A stretch of DNA of 64,000 nt from Microbacterium protaetiae (GCF_004135285.1 NZ_CP035494.1:3534001-3598000); one strand, 5' to 3'; numbered from the stretch's first letter, positions 1 through 7,593 are shown. Made by a program: numbers and translations. Notes: a model not told the origin generated them from the sequence alone.

Positions 1-570
1 GTAGGCCGCATACGCGATGGCAACCGGGCGGGCCTCCACCTCAGTGCGCACCTTCTTGGCGCGACCGGCGAGATGACCGGTCTGGGTCCAACAGGCCCCG
101 GTATTGCGCCCAGTCTTTCCAAGGGTTGACTCCGACATCTCGTTGCCGAACTGCGCGGCGACCGCGGCGGTGAGGTCTGCCGATGTCACGCCCGATCCCA
201 CTGGGAGGTCCGCGACCGCGGCGAACGAGGCGCGGAGCACCTCGTCGCGGGTGAAAGCCAGCAGCCCCGCAAGGAGTGGCTGTGCCGCGGGGTCGATGTC
301 CCAGAGGGACCGCAAGGCCGCGAATTCCACGCGCCCCGGATCAAGGAAGTACAGCTCGCGCAGGTGGCGGAACGAACGCTGCCGCCCGGCCAAAGTTGGC
401 CGTCCGAGGATGTTGTCTTCGACCACTGCTTGGCGGTACTGGTCGGCAGACGCATCGGATGGCACTTCGCGGAGGAGCTCCACCAGGTGGGGAATGCCAA
501 TCGTATGGCTGGCGGTCGTCCGCAACGTGGCGAGCGTGAAGTCGCTCCCAGCGACATGTGAACTCGTCAT
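1..570 (-). CDS. BrxA/DUF1819-like protein, partial at the window edge
   Basis: The frame starts at ATG 570 behind a strong GGAAGGAGGA site and stays open for 190 codons to the window edge, so its C-terminus is missing. The region VVEDNILGRPTLAGRQRSF followed by an R-rich LRELYFLDP segment, then an all-helical stretch with LAFTRDEVLRASFAAV, resembles my memory of the N-terminal two thirds of BrxA (DUF1819). BrxA is the small first-gene protein of BREX phage-defence operons. The start overlaps the stop of a 44-aa ORF by 4 bp, and that ORF overlaps an HTH gene in the same way, so the three are one unit. If the assignment holds, brxB, brxC, pglX and pglZ homologues should follow to the left. The assignment rests on recalled family pattern, not on a search. 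Confidence 0.5.
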   Translation of the reverse strand, partial: MTSSHVAGSDFTLATLRTTASHTIGIPHLVELLREVPSDASADQYRQAVVEDNILGRPTLAGRQRSFRHLRELYFLDPGRVEFAALRSLWDIDPAAQPLLAGLLAFTRDEVLRASFAAVADLPVGSGVTSADLTAAVAAQFGNEMSESTLGKTGRNTGACWTQTGHLAGRAKKVRTEVEARPVAIAYAAY

Positions 571-701
571 CTCTCGGTCGTCCTCCTTCCGGTCGCGCGC
601 ATCGAGTCACGCACCCGGAGCGGGGCGTTGCGAATCTCGCTCACGATGGGCTTCATCGCAGGTTCGATCTCAGCAGAAACCTCTGACATTCGAGCCTTCA
701 T
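567..701 (-). CDS. Small 44-aa ORF, translationally coupled
   Basis: This 44-codon frame begins at ATG 701, inside the ATGA that ends the upstream HTH gene, and ends in the ATGA that starts the BrxA-like gene. It contains many Arg and Glu residues and a predicted amphipathic helix (MSEVSAEIEPAMKPIVSEI), with no recognisable domain. The two exact 4-bp overlaps are the main reason to regard it as translated. It could act as a small accessory or regulatory peptide of the operon, or merely as a coupling leader carrying the ribosome binding site of the next gene, which lies within its last codons. I do not recognise the family. Confidence 0.45.
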   Translation of the reverse strand: MKARMSEVSAEIEPAMKPIVSEIRNAPLRVRDSMRATGRRTTER

Positions 702-886
702 GGGGTGTCGTCTCCTGCGGCGCCGCCTCGTCGCACCCAGTCGTCGATCTCGCTGGCTTGGAACTTCCAGAGGCGTCCGACCTTGTGGGCGGGCATGGCC
801 TTCTCGGCGATCCAGGTGTAGACGGTGTCTTTGGTGACCCCGAGGTGGGCGGCGATGTCGTCTGCGGACAGCCACGGCTCAGCCAC
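698..886 (-). CDS. Helix-turn-helix (excisionase/MerR-like) DNA-binding protein
   Basis: This is a 62-aa protein with the classic helix_turn_helix_17 pattern: WLSADDIAAHLGVTKDTVY, then WIAEKAMPAHKVGRLWKF and SEIDDWV. It is the fold of AlpA/excisionase-like proteins and of the HTH proteins that often open defence operons. GTG 886 is chosen because GGGAGGA lies six bases upstream; ATG 907 would add seven residues but has no ribosome binding site. The gene overlaps the next small ORF by 4 bp. It could regulate the BREX-like operon downstream, or serve as recombination directionality factor of the element. Its position at the head of the defence-like genes rather than beside the recombinase favours a regulatory role. 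Confidence 0.7.
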   Translation of the reverse strand: MAEPWLSADDIAAHLGVTKDTVYTWIAEKAMPAHKVGRLWKFQASEIDDWVRRGGAAGDDTP

Positions 887-1021
887 GTTGGTCCTCCCTC
901 GCTCCATGGCCTAGGCAGGCCAACACTCACGATGATACCGGCGGAGGTACGGCTTGAGTTGGGTTTCTCCGGGCGTGGCCGAACGCGATGGGTGCCGAGG
1001 GTGGTCGCTCCGTTCTGCCGA

Positions 1022-2158
1022 TCAGCGTGGGACACGCGCGTTTAGCCAGGTAGTCACCGTTTCGTGCCACCGGTCGGGGTCGGTGTTCCAGCAGAGGGTG
1101 TGGCCGGCGTCGAAGGTCTCCAGCTCGACGAGGTCCGGGTGGGCGTCTCGGAGTCCTTGTGAGAGCCGGATCGGTGCGGAATCGTCTCGGGTGCCGTGGA
1201 GGATCAGGGTCGGCGTGGCGAGGTCTGCGGCTCGGGATGTCCAGTCGAAGGAGCGAAGTGGGATGCTGCCCGGCAACCCGACTGCACGCGCCAGCGGGGT
1301 GACGGTGAGCCACGGGATCGCGAGGTGTCCGGCTGCTGCGGGCAGTCCGCTGCGAACACAGTTGGACTTGATGACCTCGCGCCAGTTCAGGACTGGTGAG
1401 TCGAGCACAAGCGCGGCGATCAACCCCTCGTGTCGCGGCCGGTCGGCGAGCTGGAGGGCAATCGCGGCACCCATCGACCAGCCGAAGAGCACGATTCGTT
1501 GGGCTCCGCGTCGGACGGCGCATCCGATGGCTTCGTCAACGTCTCTCATCTCGGTGCGGCCGAGGGTCACTCGGCCGGTGCCAACGTGTGGCCCTTCTGC
1601 TGTGTTGCGGTAGCTGACGACCAGTGAGGTGTACCCGAGCTCGGTCGCGACGCGGACGCCTCGAAGCGTGCCGGCACGGGAGCTGCCGAGGCCGTGGATG
1701 TGGATCGCCCAGGTCGAAGGGTCGCCGTCGATGCGCCAGGCCGGGCACGATCCTGCGGGAGCGGCGATGGCGATTTCGCGGGCATGAAGTCCGGCCTCGG
1801 CTGGGGTGGCGTAGTAGATGCCGCTCCACGAGGCGCGGTCGCCGACCTTCGGAGTGAAGCCCGATGTGGTGCCCGTGATCCTGCGGGCGACGCGAGTAGG
1901 TCCGCGATCGGTGATCTCTGCGGAGAGCTGTGCCCAGCGGTCGTGCTCGAACCAGAGGTTGTAGATGCCGTGCGCGGTGGTCTGGTCGGTGCGGTCGAGC
2001 ACGATCAGGTCACCGTCGTCGTCGTGCTCGACTCCTCGGACGGGGAGGTCAAACGTGCGCGGGCCGACGGGTGCGGTGAGCCGCCTTGCGATTGCCCACC
2101 CGAGCCCGCCGACTGCTGCTGCCGCGATCCCACCACCGAGAGCGATGCGCCCGATCAC
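1022..2158 (-). CDS. Alpha/beta hydrolase with N-terminal membrane anchor
   Basis: The protein has 378 residues. Residues 5 to 26 form a hydrophobic segment that could be a signal anchor, so the catalytic domain may lie outside or at the membrane. The C-terminal half is an alpha/beta hydrolase: HIHGLGSSRAG gives the oxyanion loop, FGWSMGAAIAL the nucleophile elbow with Ser, HGTRDDSAP the acid, and DAGHT the catalytic His. The substrate cannot be told. The GTG start overlaps the stop of the membrane protein gene by 4 bp (GTGA), so the gene is the last of a four-gene operon with the XRE regulator and the ImmA peptidase. Its 3' end is followed by ~130 bp with no clear gene before the HTH gene. 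Confidence 0.8.
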   Translation of the reverse strand: MIGRIALGGGIAAAAVGGLGWAIARRLTAPVGPRTFDLPVRGVEHDDDGDLIVLDRTDQTTAHGIYNLWFEHDRWAQLSAEITDRGPTRVARRITGTTSGFTPKVGDRASWSGIYYATPAEAGLHAREIAIAAPAGSCPAWRIDGDPSTWAIHIHGLGSSRAGTLRGVRVATELGYTSLVVSYRNTAEGPHVGTGRVTLGRTEMRDVDEAIGCAVRRGAQRIVLFGWSMGAAIALQLADRPRHEGLIAALVLDSPVLNWREVIKSNCVRSGLPAAAGHLAIPWLTVTPLARAVGLPGSIPLRSFDWTSRAADLATPTLILHGTRDDSAPIRLSQGLRDAHPDLVELETFDAGHTLCWNTDPDRWHETVTTWLNARVPR

Positions 2159-3165
2159 GCTCCACGCTCCTCGACGTTTGGAACGGGCAGCGTCGTTGCG
2201 ACGGTGGTGTCGTTTCCGACGAGGTGGCTCTCGGCGCGTTCGAGCAGGTCACGGTCATCGGCCTCGATGTCGAAGGTGATGCGGGGGTCGATCATCGCGT
2301 CGCGGATTTCCACGATCACTCGGTGCAGGTGTCCCTCCGGGTCGTCGCTGTTGGCGGCAAGGGGGTCGGCCTGGCTCAGCCCAGGCCGTGCGTGAGTCGC
2401 ACGACGCCAGAGTGGTTCCAACTCCGCCGTGAACGAGATCGTGTGCCGACGCCGGGCGCGGTGCTGCGCCCGGCGGACGGCGGGCTGGACCGCGAACCCG
2501 GCGCAGAGGAACACGAAGGTGAGGACGGAGAGCGGATCGTAGGCGGGCTGGATGGCGTGCATGAGGTCGAGTTGACCGGCTGCATGGGCGATGTCCATGA
2601 CGATCACGGCGAGGCAGAGGGCGACGCCGAAGGTTGATCCGAGGCTGAGCAGCGCGGCGGGGAGGCGCTGGATGCCTGTGCTGTGTCGATACTGCCGTGC
2701 GGCGAGGACGAGCATCGTTGCGATGACGAGTGCTCCGTAGCTGAAGTTGATGATCGAGTAGACCGCTGTTGCTGGCTGTGCGCCGAGGTCGCTCATGAAT
2801 CGTGTCGTGGTGGTGCCGCGGTCGATGAACAGGAACGATGCGGTGATTGCGAGCAGCGCGATGAGCAGGACGGGTGCGCTCACGGCGGCACGGACAAGCC
2901 GGGGCCGGTACTCGCCGGACTTCATGACACCGCGCCCGAGGAAGAACAGCCCGGTCATCAGCAGGGCGTCCGCGATCAGCGTCGCGATATTCGTGCCGCC
3001 GAGGCGCGGATCGACGACCGCGTAGATGCCATCGACGTTCAACGTCATCGCAATGGCAATGGTGATCGCGGCGTAGGTGATGCTTCTGTCGGTGCGCTTC
3101 CGGCGGAAAATGAGCAGGCTCGCCACGAGCGCCCACATGAGCGTCGCGACGAGCGTCTGGATCAT
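2155..3165 (-). CDS. Seven-helix membrane protein with cytoplasmic tail, MAB_1171c/DUF6545-like
   Basis: This 336-aa protein starts at ATG 3165, with GGAGG just upstream and a 4-bp overlap with the peptidase gene. The first ~235 residues contain seven hydrophobic segments, the first at residues 1 to 20 and the last ending with FVFLCAGFAVQPAV. A soluble tail of ~100 residues follows, rich in R, H and D, with VIVEIRDAMIDPRI as a recognisable block. This layout, and the neighbourhood of an XRE regulator and an ImmA-type peptidase, fit the MAB_1171c family putative transporter with a DUF6545 tail, as I remember it. No transport substrate is known for the family. It may be a sensor that feeds the protease-repressor pair. 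Confidence 0.6.
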   Translation of the reverse strand: MIQTLVATLMWALVASLLIFRRKRTDRSITYAAITIAIAMTLNVDGIYAVVDPRLGGTNIATLIADALLMTGLFFLGRGVMKSGEYRPRLVRAAVSAPVLLIALLAITASFLFIDRGTTTTRFMSDLGAQPATAVYSIINFSYGALVIATMLVLAARQYRHSTGIQRLPAALLSLGSTFGVALCLAVIVMDIAHAAGQLDLMHAIQPAYDPLSVLTFVFLCAGFAVQPAVRRAQHRARRRHTISFTAELEPLWRRATHARPGLSQADPLAANSDDPEGHLHRVIVEIRDAMIDPRITFDIEADDRDLLERAESHLVGNDTTVATTLPVPNVEERGA

Positions 3166-3626
3166 CCGAAGACCTCCGAGTAGGCCGATTCGGCGAACAC
3201 CGCCCCTCGGATGCCGGCGGCGAGCCGGTCCGCGAGGGACTCGGCGGCGATCTCGGTTTCGCTGTCGAGGTCTTGCCGACTGAGCAGGCGCGCGCGGGTG
3301 TAGGGCGGGATGTTGGGCAGTAGTGCCTCGTCGATGGTGCAGTCGTCGCCGTCGCAGTGCCCGAGGATCATGTGGGCAAGCTCGTGGAGCACGAACTGCT
3401 GACGGTGCAGCGCGGAGTCGCTGCGGGCATGGAGCACGAAGTCTTCGGCGTCGGTGGAGATCAAGGCCGCGCAAAGGCCGTCGTGGGCGTCGAGGTCTGC
3501 GAGTTCGACGACGCGGAGCCGGCGGCGCCGGCGGTCTTGGACGGTGTGGCGGAGGTTGTCGAAGGTGAAGGTGTTGCCGAGCTGAAGGCCCGCGACGGCC
3601 GCCGATACGGTCTGTTCGATATTCAC
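3162..3626 (-). CDS. ImmA/IrrE family metallopeptidase
   Basis: This 154-aa protein carries the zincin signature HELAHMILGH at about residues 80 to 90 and a downstream ETEIAAESLADRLA helix that supplies the third zinc ligand and the family-typical ExxAExLA pattern. Members such as ImmA of ICEBs1 cleave the partner XRE repressor and so release element genes. Here the gene lies 60 bp downstream of an XRE-type regulator and is coupled to a membrane protein by a 4-bp overlap. It is likely cytoplasmic, having no signal peptide. The inferred role is antirepressor of the transfer switch; the actual substrate is not shown by sequence. Confidence 0.85.
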   Translation of the reverse strand: MNIEQTVSAAVAGLQLGNTFTFDNLRHTVQDRRRRRLRVVELADLDAHDGLCAALISTDAEDFVLHARSDSALHRQQFVLHELAHMILGHCDGDDCTIDEALLPNIPPYTRARLLSRQDLDSETEIAAESLADRLAAGIRGAVFAESAYSEVFG

Positions 3627-3686
3627 GGTTCGCCCCTTGTCTGTGGGGAGCAGGACCGGTGGCGGCTCCGTGTCGCGCGGTACCGG

Positions 3687-4118
3687 TCAGTGCTCGGGCA
3701 TGTGTGTCATTTCCTCGTCCAGGAACTTGGTGATGGCGTGGAGGGCTTTCGGCGAGATGTCGCCGAGGGTGCGCGCTGCGTAGGACTTCACCTTCGCGGC
3801 CCGCATGGACCGAACCAGATCGAGCTGAGCGGAGACCTTCTCGGGAGTGGCCGCACCGTCCTCGCCGAGCAGGAACGCCGCGTCCACGTCGAAGAACGCG
3901 GCGAGCCCCTCGAAGACTGCGGGGTCTTGGACGTAGCGGTGGCCGTTGACCATGTACGTCCAGCGCGACCGCGACAGGTTGGTGCCTCGCTCTTGGAGGT
4001 AGTCGGCGATCTGCGAGTAGGTCGGCTCAGTGCCGGACTCGGCCACAGCGACGTCCATCAGGAGCCGCAGACGTTTGGCGAGGTCTTCGGCCGCAGCCTG
4101 GCTCTCGTCTTCGGTCAT
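3687..4118 (-). CDS. XRE-family HTH transcriptional regulator (ImmR-like repressor candidate)
   Basis: This protein has 143 residues from ATG 4118, which has a GGAAGGG site upstream; an earlier in-frame ATG would run into the operator repeats and is not favoured. The N-terminal half is an HTH domain (YSQIADYLQERGTNLSRSRW and TYMVNGHRYVQDPAVFEGLA), followed by FFDVDAAFLLG, which is typical of XRE proteins such as SinR/EspR-like regulators. The C-terminal ~70 residues are helical and could dimerise. It is divergent from the transfer genes, and four copies of a 14-bp palindrome lie between the two start sites, so autoregulation and repression of the transfer operon are likely. The ImmA peptidase directly downstream fits an ImmR/ImmA pair. 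Confidence 0.8.
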   Translation of the reverse strand: MTEDESQAAAEDLAKRLRLLMDVAVAESGTEPTYSQIADYLQERGTNLSRSRWTYMVNGHRYVQDPAVFEGLAAFFDVDAAFLLGEDGAATPEKVSAQLDLVRSMRAAKVKSYAARTLGDISPKALHAITKFLDEEMTHMPEH

Positions 4119-4192
4119 GGCGGTGACCCCCTTCCCTTCGCGACGGGCAAGGCATCGATGTAGTCCACCCGGAGGGTGGTTGTGCATGCTCA

Positions 4193-4221
4193 ACCGTACT
4201 CGTTGAGCATGCACAAATCAA
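4193..4221 (-). promoter_or_regulatory. Candidate promoter of the XRE-ImmA operon
   Basis: On the minus strand TTGATT (4221-4216) and TACGGT (4198-4193) are spaced by 17 bp. Operator site 2 lies in the spacer and site 1 begins next to the -10. Binding there would block the promoter, which fits autoregulation. The -10 match is moderate. Confidence 0.4.
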
Positions 4222-4224
4222 GGG

Positions 4225-4253
4225 TTGCGCATGCTCAACGGTCGGTGTTAGAA
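4225..4253 (+). promoter_or_regulatory. Candidate promoter of the transfer operon
   Basis: TTGCGC (4225-4230) and TTAGAA (4248-4253) are spaced by 17 bp on the plus strand, upstream of the ArdC-like gene. The -35 element is the first half of operator site 3, so a repressor bound there would exclude RNA polymerase. The leader to the first start codon is about 170 nt and has no other clear gene. Confidence 0.45.
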
Positions 4254-4428
4254 CAGGACTCCGGGACACTTTGAGCATGCTCAACGTGGCGTCCCGGTCT
4301 CGGCTCGGGCTGCCTCAAGGAGGTGAACGATGTCCAGCTCACGGTCCGGGCGCGGGTGTTCGCGCCTACCTGCCAGGTGTACCGCCGCGCGCCACCGCGC
4401 CGCGGCCCACCGAAAAGGAGGCCGGAGC

Positions 4429-5508
4429 ATGGCATCGAACGAGGACGCCCGCGCGGCGCGAGAGGCGAAGCTCGACGAGCTGCACGAGAAGCTGACCGGC
4501 GCGGTCGGGTCGCTGGTCTCCGGTGACGACTGGCGGCAGGCGCTGGCCTTCGCAGCACGGTTCAGGTCGCGGTCATTCAACAACACGATGCTGATCTGGG
4601 TGCAGCACGAGGCCGCGTTCGAGGCAGGCCGCGTGCCCGAACCCTTCCCCACCCTCGTCGCCGGGTACCGGCAGTGGCAGGGGCTGGGACGGCAGGTGAT
4701 GAAAGGGCAGCCGGGATACATGATCTTCGCGCCCGTGACGGGCCGGTTCGCTACCGCGACTCCTGCCGATGCGGGTTCGTGGCGTCGGCTCGGTCCGCGG
4801 GAGAAGCCGAAGGCCGGCGAGGTGGTGCGCTCGCGAATGGTCGGAGCGCGACCGGCCTACGTGTGGGATGCGTCCCAGACCGACGGCGAACCGCTGCCGG
4901 TCCCGCCCGCTCCGGCGCTGCTGGAAGGTGAAGCGCCGTCGGGGCTGTGGGAGGGGCTGGCGGGGCAGGTTCGCGGCGCGGGGTTCGAGGTGCTGCGGGT
5001 GCCGCACGAGGGGATGATCTCCGGCGCGAACGGCATGACCGACTATGAGGCGCGCTCGGTGGCGGTGCGGGAGAACATGGACCCTGCTGCGCAGGTCAAG
5101 ACGCTCGCGCACGAGCTGGCGCATGTGCTGATGCACGATCCCGACGATGAGGAGGCGCGGCAGCATCGCGGCATCCGCGAGGTCGAGGCCGAGTCCGTGG
5201 CTCTGATGGTCGGTGCGGCGCACGGCATGGACACTGCCGGGTACACGATCCCGTACGTCTCGACCTGGGCCGTCCGCGTGGACGGCCAAGATCCCGTCCA
5301 GGTGGTGCAGGCCACCGGCGAGCGGGTGCGGAAGACCGCGCTGGCGATCCTCGACCAGCTCGACACGCTCCAGGTCGGCGACGGCACCCCGACCGGCCTC
5401 GAACGCGACAACGCCAGTCCGCGCACCTCCCGCACGTCTGCGCCTGCGGTGGAGACCGATCGTCCGCGTGCTGCGCAGGTGCCAGCTCTGGCAGGGCGGG
5501 GGCTGTGA
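4429..5508 (+). CDS. ArdC-like antirestriction/ssDNA-binding protein with metalloprotease motif
   Basis: This 359-aa protein starts at ATG 4429, seven bases after AAGGAGG. Residues ~10 to 130 resemble the ArdC N-terminal domain (DUF1738): the pattern SFNNTMLIWVQHEAAF then GYRQWQGLGRQVMKGQPGYM is characteristic. The second half carries a zinc peptidase motif HELAHVLMH and a downstream REVEAESVALMVG helix, as in ImmA/ArdC-like proteins. ArdC proteins protect incoming single-stranded DNA from restriction after conjugation, so being the first gene behind the regulated promoter makes sense for an early-expressed protein. The tail from ~320 is low complexity. The next gene overlaps by 4 bp. Confidence 0.8.
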   Translation: MASNEDARAAREAKLDELHEKLTGAVGSLVSGDDWRQALAFAARFRSRSFNNTMLIWVQHEAAFEAGRVPEPFPTLVAGYRQWQGLGRQVMKGQPGYMIFAPVTGRFATATPADAGSWRRLGPREKPKAGEVVRSRMVGARPAYVWDASQTDGEPLPVPPAPALLEGEAPSGLWEGLAGQVRGAGFEVLRVPHEGMISGANGMTDYEARSVAVRENMDPAAQVKTLAHELAHVLMHDPDDEEARQHRGIREVEAESVALMVGAAHGMDTAGYTIPYVSTWAVRVDGQDPVQVVQATGERVRKTALAILDQLDTLQVGDGTPTGLERDNASPRTSRTSAPAVETDRPRAAQVPALAGRGL

Positions 5509-6440
5509 TGACCGAAGCATTCGATGTCCTGGCGGCGCTCATTCGCGTGGATCGCTCACCAAACCTCGGGGTAGCGGCTCGGAGCCTCGCGGGGGCTGGC
5601 GTGCCCGTGTTTCCGTGCGTCGTCGAGGGGAAGCGTCCGCTGACCCGCCGCGGGTTCCTCGACGCGAGTAGCGACCCGGAGCAGGTTGCCGCATGGTGGT
5701 CGCGCACACCGAACGCGAACATCGGCATCCCGACCGGCGCTGCATCGGGCGTTGTCGTCGTAGACGTCGATGTCCACGGCCCCCACGACGGCCGCGCGGC
5801 GTACCAGCGCGCCACCGACGCGGGACTCGTCGACGGCGCGGGTCTGCTGGCGCGCACACCCACCGGAGGCACGCACGTGTACTTCCCGGCGACACCGGGC
5901 AAGGAGCAGCGATCGTGGCAGGCCGCTGACGTGGGCGTCGATTTCCGGGGCGACGGCGGCTACATCATCGCCCCTCCGTCCCGGCGAATCATCGACGGGA
6001 ACGTGAGGCTCTACGAGGTCGCCGACATCGCCGCACACTCGGTCGGCACGGTCGATGCGGGCCGTCTGCGGGACTTCCTCGACCCGCGCCCCGTCGCCCC
6101 ACCACGCGCCGAGGGCACCTCAGTGGCCGTGGATGGGAAGCGGCTGGCGGCGTGGGTCGCCGGGCGAAGTGAGGGCGAGCGGAACCGCAGCCTGTTCTGG
6201 GCCGCCTGCCGCCTCGCCGAGAACGGCGTCTCGGCCACGGACGCGCTCGATGCTCTGGGGACTGCGGCACAGTCGGCGGGTCTGGGCGATCGCGAGATCA
6301 CCACGACCGTTCGCTCCGCCTACCGAGCCACCCAGCCCGCATCCGAAGTGACGCCCGGCGGCCGGAGCCAGAGCGCGGGTCGCTGGTTCGGTCGCGCGGA
6401 AAGCCCACCATCCGCAGCGCTGGGGAGGGCCGGGCTGTGA
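5505..6440 (+). CDS. Bifunctional DNA primase/polymerase (prim-pol) domain protein
   Basis: This 311-aa protein has an N-terminal archaeo-eukaryotic-primase-like prim-pol domain: GVPVFPCVVEGKRPL, AAWWSRTPNANIGIPTG, then the metal-binding strand VVVVDVDVHG and the block TPTGGTHVYF, VDFRGDGGYIIAPPS. These are the usual motifs of plasmid and ICE replication primases. The C-terminal part has the small helical RNRSLFWAACRLAENG module often found after prim-pol, but no helicase. It may prime the complementary strand of the transferred DNA or support element replication. Start is GTG 5505 or ATG 5508; the former overlaps the preceding stop (GTGA). Confidence 0.85.
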   Translation: MMTEAFDVLAALIRVDRSPNLGVAARSLAGAGVPVFPCVVEGKRPLTRRGFLDASSDPEQVAAWWSRTPNANIGIPTGAASGVVVVDVDVHGPHDGRAAYQRATDAGLVDGAGLLARTPTGGTHVYFPATPGKEQRSWQAADVGVDFRGDGGYIIAPPSRRIIDGNVRLYEVADIAAHSVGTVDAGRLRDFLDPRPVAPPRAEGTSVAVDGKRLAAWVAGRSEGERNRSLFWAACRLAENGVSATDALDALGTAAQSAGLGDREITTTVRSAYRATQPASEVTPGGRSQSAGRWFGRAESPPSAALGRAGL

Positions 6441-7099
6441 GGCGTGAATCGGACGGGCGGCGCTGGGCCGCCATGACAGCGGTCGCGGGGACGGTGTTCA
6501 TCGCCGCCGGGGCGTTCTGGCTGTCGTTCACCTCGCTCGCCGATCTGGCCGCTCGCTCCGGGATCGGATCGGGGCAAGCGTGGGCGTGGCCGCTGATCGT
6601 GGACGGCATCATCGTCGTCGCCACGGTCGCCGTCGTCGCGCTCGCCGGGCAACGCTCGGCCTGGTACCCGTGGGCGCTGCTGGTCGGCGGCGCGCTCGTG
6701 TCGGTGACGGCGAACGCCATTCACGCCGTCGTCTCCGCAGACGCCGACGTGCCAAGGATGCTCGCGGCCTCGGTCGCAGCGGTGCCGCCCGTCGTGCTGC
6801 TGGCCATCACGCACCTGACCGTGATCCTCACCCGCACCACCGACCCGGCCACCGCACTTGCCGCCCCTGCGAAGTCGATGCCTGCGCTGCCGTCTGGCGA
6901 GACGGAGGTCACCCGTCGAGATGACGGTGTGGCGGATCGGCGGGCGCTGGGGTGGGAGCTGCGCGAGGCGGGCTGGTCGAACAAGCGGATCGCCCGCGAA
7001 CTCGGGGTGCATCCCTCGACCGTGGGCCGCTGGTTCGCCGTCGCGCACCTCACTGACACCACTGACACCGCCGATGAGCGGGAGGAGACGACCCCATGA
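6437..7099 (+). CDS. DUF2637 membrane protein with C-terminal HTH
   Basis: This 220-aa protein from GTG 6437 overlaps the previous stop by 4 bp. Four hydrophobic segments fill residues ~12 to 135 (for example TAVAGTVFIAAGAFWLSFTS and AAVPPVVLLAITHLTVILTR), the layout of DUF2637, common in actinobacterial plasmids and ICEs. The C-terminus carries a helix-turn-helix, GWSNKRIARELGVHPSTVGR, so DNA or partner binding at the membrane is possible. In Streptomyces elements such proteins are linked to plasmid spread or replication, but a molecular function is not established. It sits between the prim-pol and unknown genes in the early part of the operon. Confidence 0.8.
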   Translation: MRRESDGRRWAAMTAVAGTVFIAAGAFWLSFTSLADLAARSGIGSGQAWAWPLIVDGIIVVATVAVVALAGQRSAWYPWALLVGGALVSVTANAIHAVVSADADVPRMLAASVAAVPPVVLLAITHLTVILTRTTDPATALAAPAKSMPALPSGETEVTRRDDGVADRRALGWELREAGWSNKRIARELGVHPSTVGRWFAVAHLTDTTDTADEREETTP

Positions 7100-7500
7100 A
7101 CACCACTGGGAACCCCCAGCGCAACGATCCCGCGAGGCCCGATCCCGCACGGCTGGTGCCCGAGGCGCCCCGGGAGCGCCCCGAGCCCGTCGAGGTGACG
7201 AGCACACCGGAGGCGGTGCGGGCCGCGCAGGTCGCCCGCGACGACAAGCAGCATGCGCTCGTTCGCAGGCGCGGCGTGGAGTGGGTGCGCCCGACCGATT
7301 TGATCGCTCGGCACTCGGCGCACGCGGCCGGTCGTGGCCTCGACTTTCAGGCCGAGCTCGCACGCCGCACCCGCACCCCCATCGGTGCCGGCGTTCGTCG
7401 TCTCGGAGATCGCGCCCGGCGGTTGCCGCCGATCTCGGCGTTCGGGCGCAGCACCGCACCTGCCTCGCAGGTGTCCCGCTCCGGGGTCTCGATGAGTTGA
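7096..7500 (+). CDS. Conserved-looking ICE protein, unknown function (134 aa)
   Basis: It starts at ATG 7096 inside an ATGA overlap with the DUF2637 gene. The first ~40 residues are Pro/Arg-rich and disordered. A short helical block follows (DDKQHALVRRRGVEWVRPTD then LIARHSAHAAGRGLDFQAEL), and the tail is basic. I do not recognise the family. A small basic protein at this place could be an accessory DNA-binding protein for transfer, but the sequence gives no direct evidence. It ends the first tightly coupled block; the next gene starts 93 bp later with its own leader and Shine-Dalgarno site. Confidence 0.65.
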   Translation: MNTTGNPQRNDPARPDPARLVPEAPRERPEPVEVTSTPEAVRAAQVARDDKQHALVRRRGVEWVRPTDLIARHSAHAAGRGLDFQAELARRTRTPIGAGVRRLGDRARRLPPISAFGRSTAPASQVSRSGVSMS

Positions 7501-7593
7501 CGGTGGTGACAGGTCATGGTGGCGACGGCATCGGCAGGAAGGACGCATTCGTGGGAGCGAGTGCGCACCTGCCTGCCAGGAGGTGCCGACACC

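Larger units (their letters stand above)
4180..4284. promoter_or_regulatory. Four copies of a 14-bp palindromic operator between the XRE gene and the transfer operon
   Basis: Sites lie at 4180-4193 (TTGTGCATGCTCAA), 4203-4216 (TTGAGCATGCACAA), 4225-4238 (TTGCGCATGCTCAA) and 4271-4284 (TTGAGCATGCTCAA, a perfect palindrome). Start-to-start distances are 23, 22 and 46 bp, so sites 1 to 3 lie about two helical turns apart and the last one four. They overlap candidate promoters in both directions. This is the layout expected for cooperative binding by the XRE regulator encoded next door. Nothing else in this stretch codes for protein. Confidence 0.8.

Noticed and set aside
104..1045. Plus-strand 313-codon open frame at the left end
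   Set aside because: Low-complexity Ser/Arg/Ala composition, antisense to the three coupled minus-strand genes that have ribosome binding sites and domain signals.
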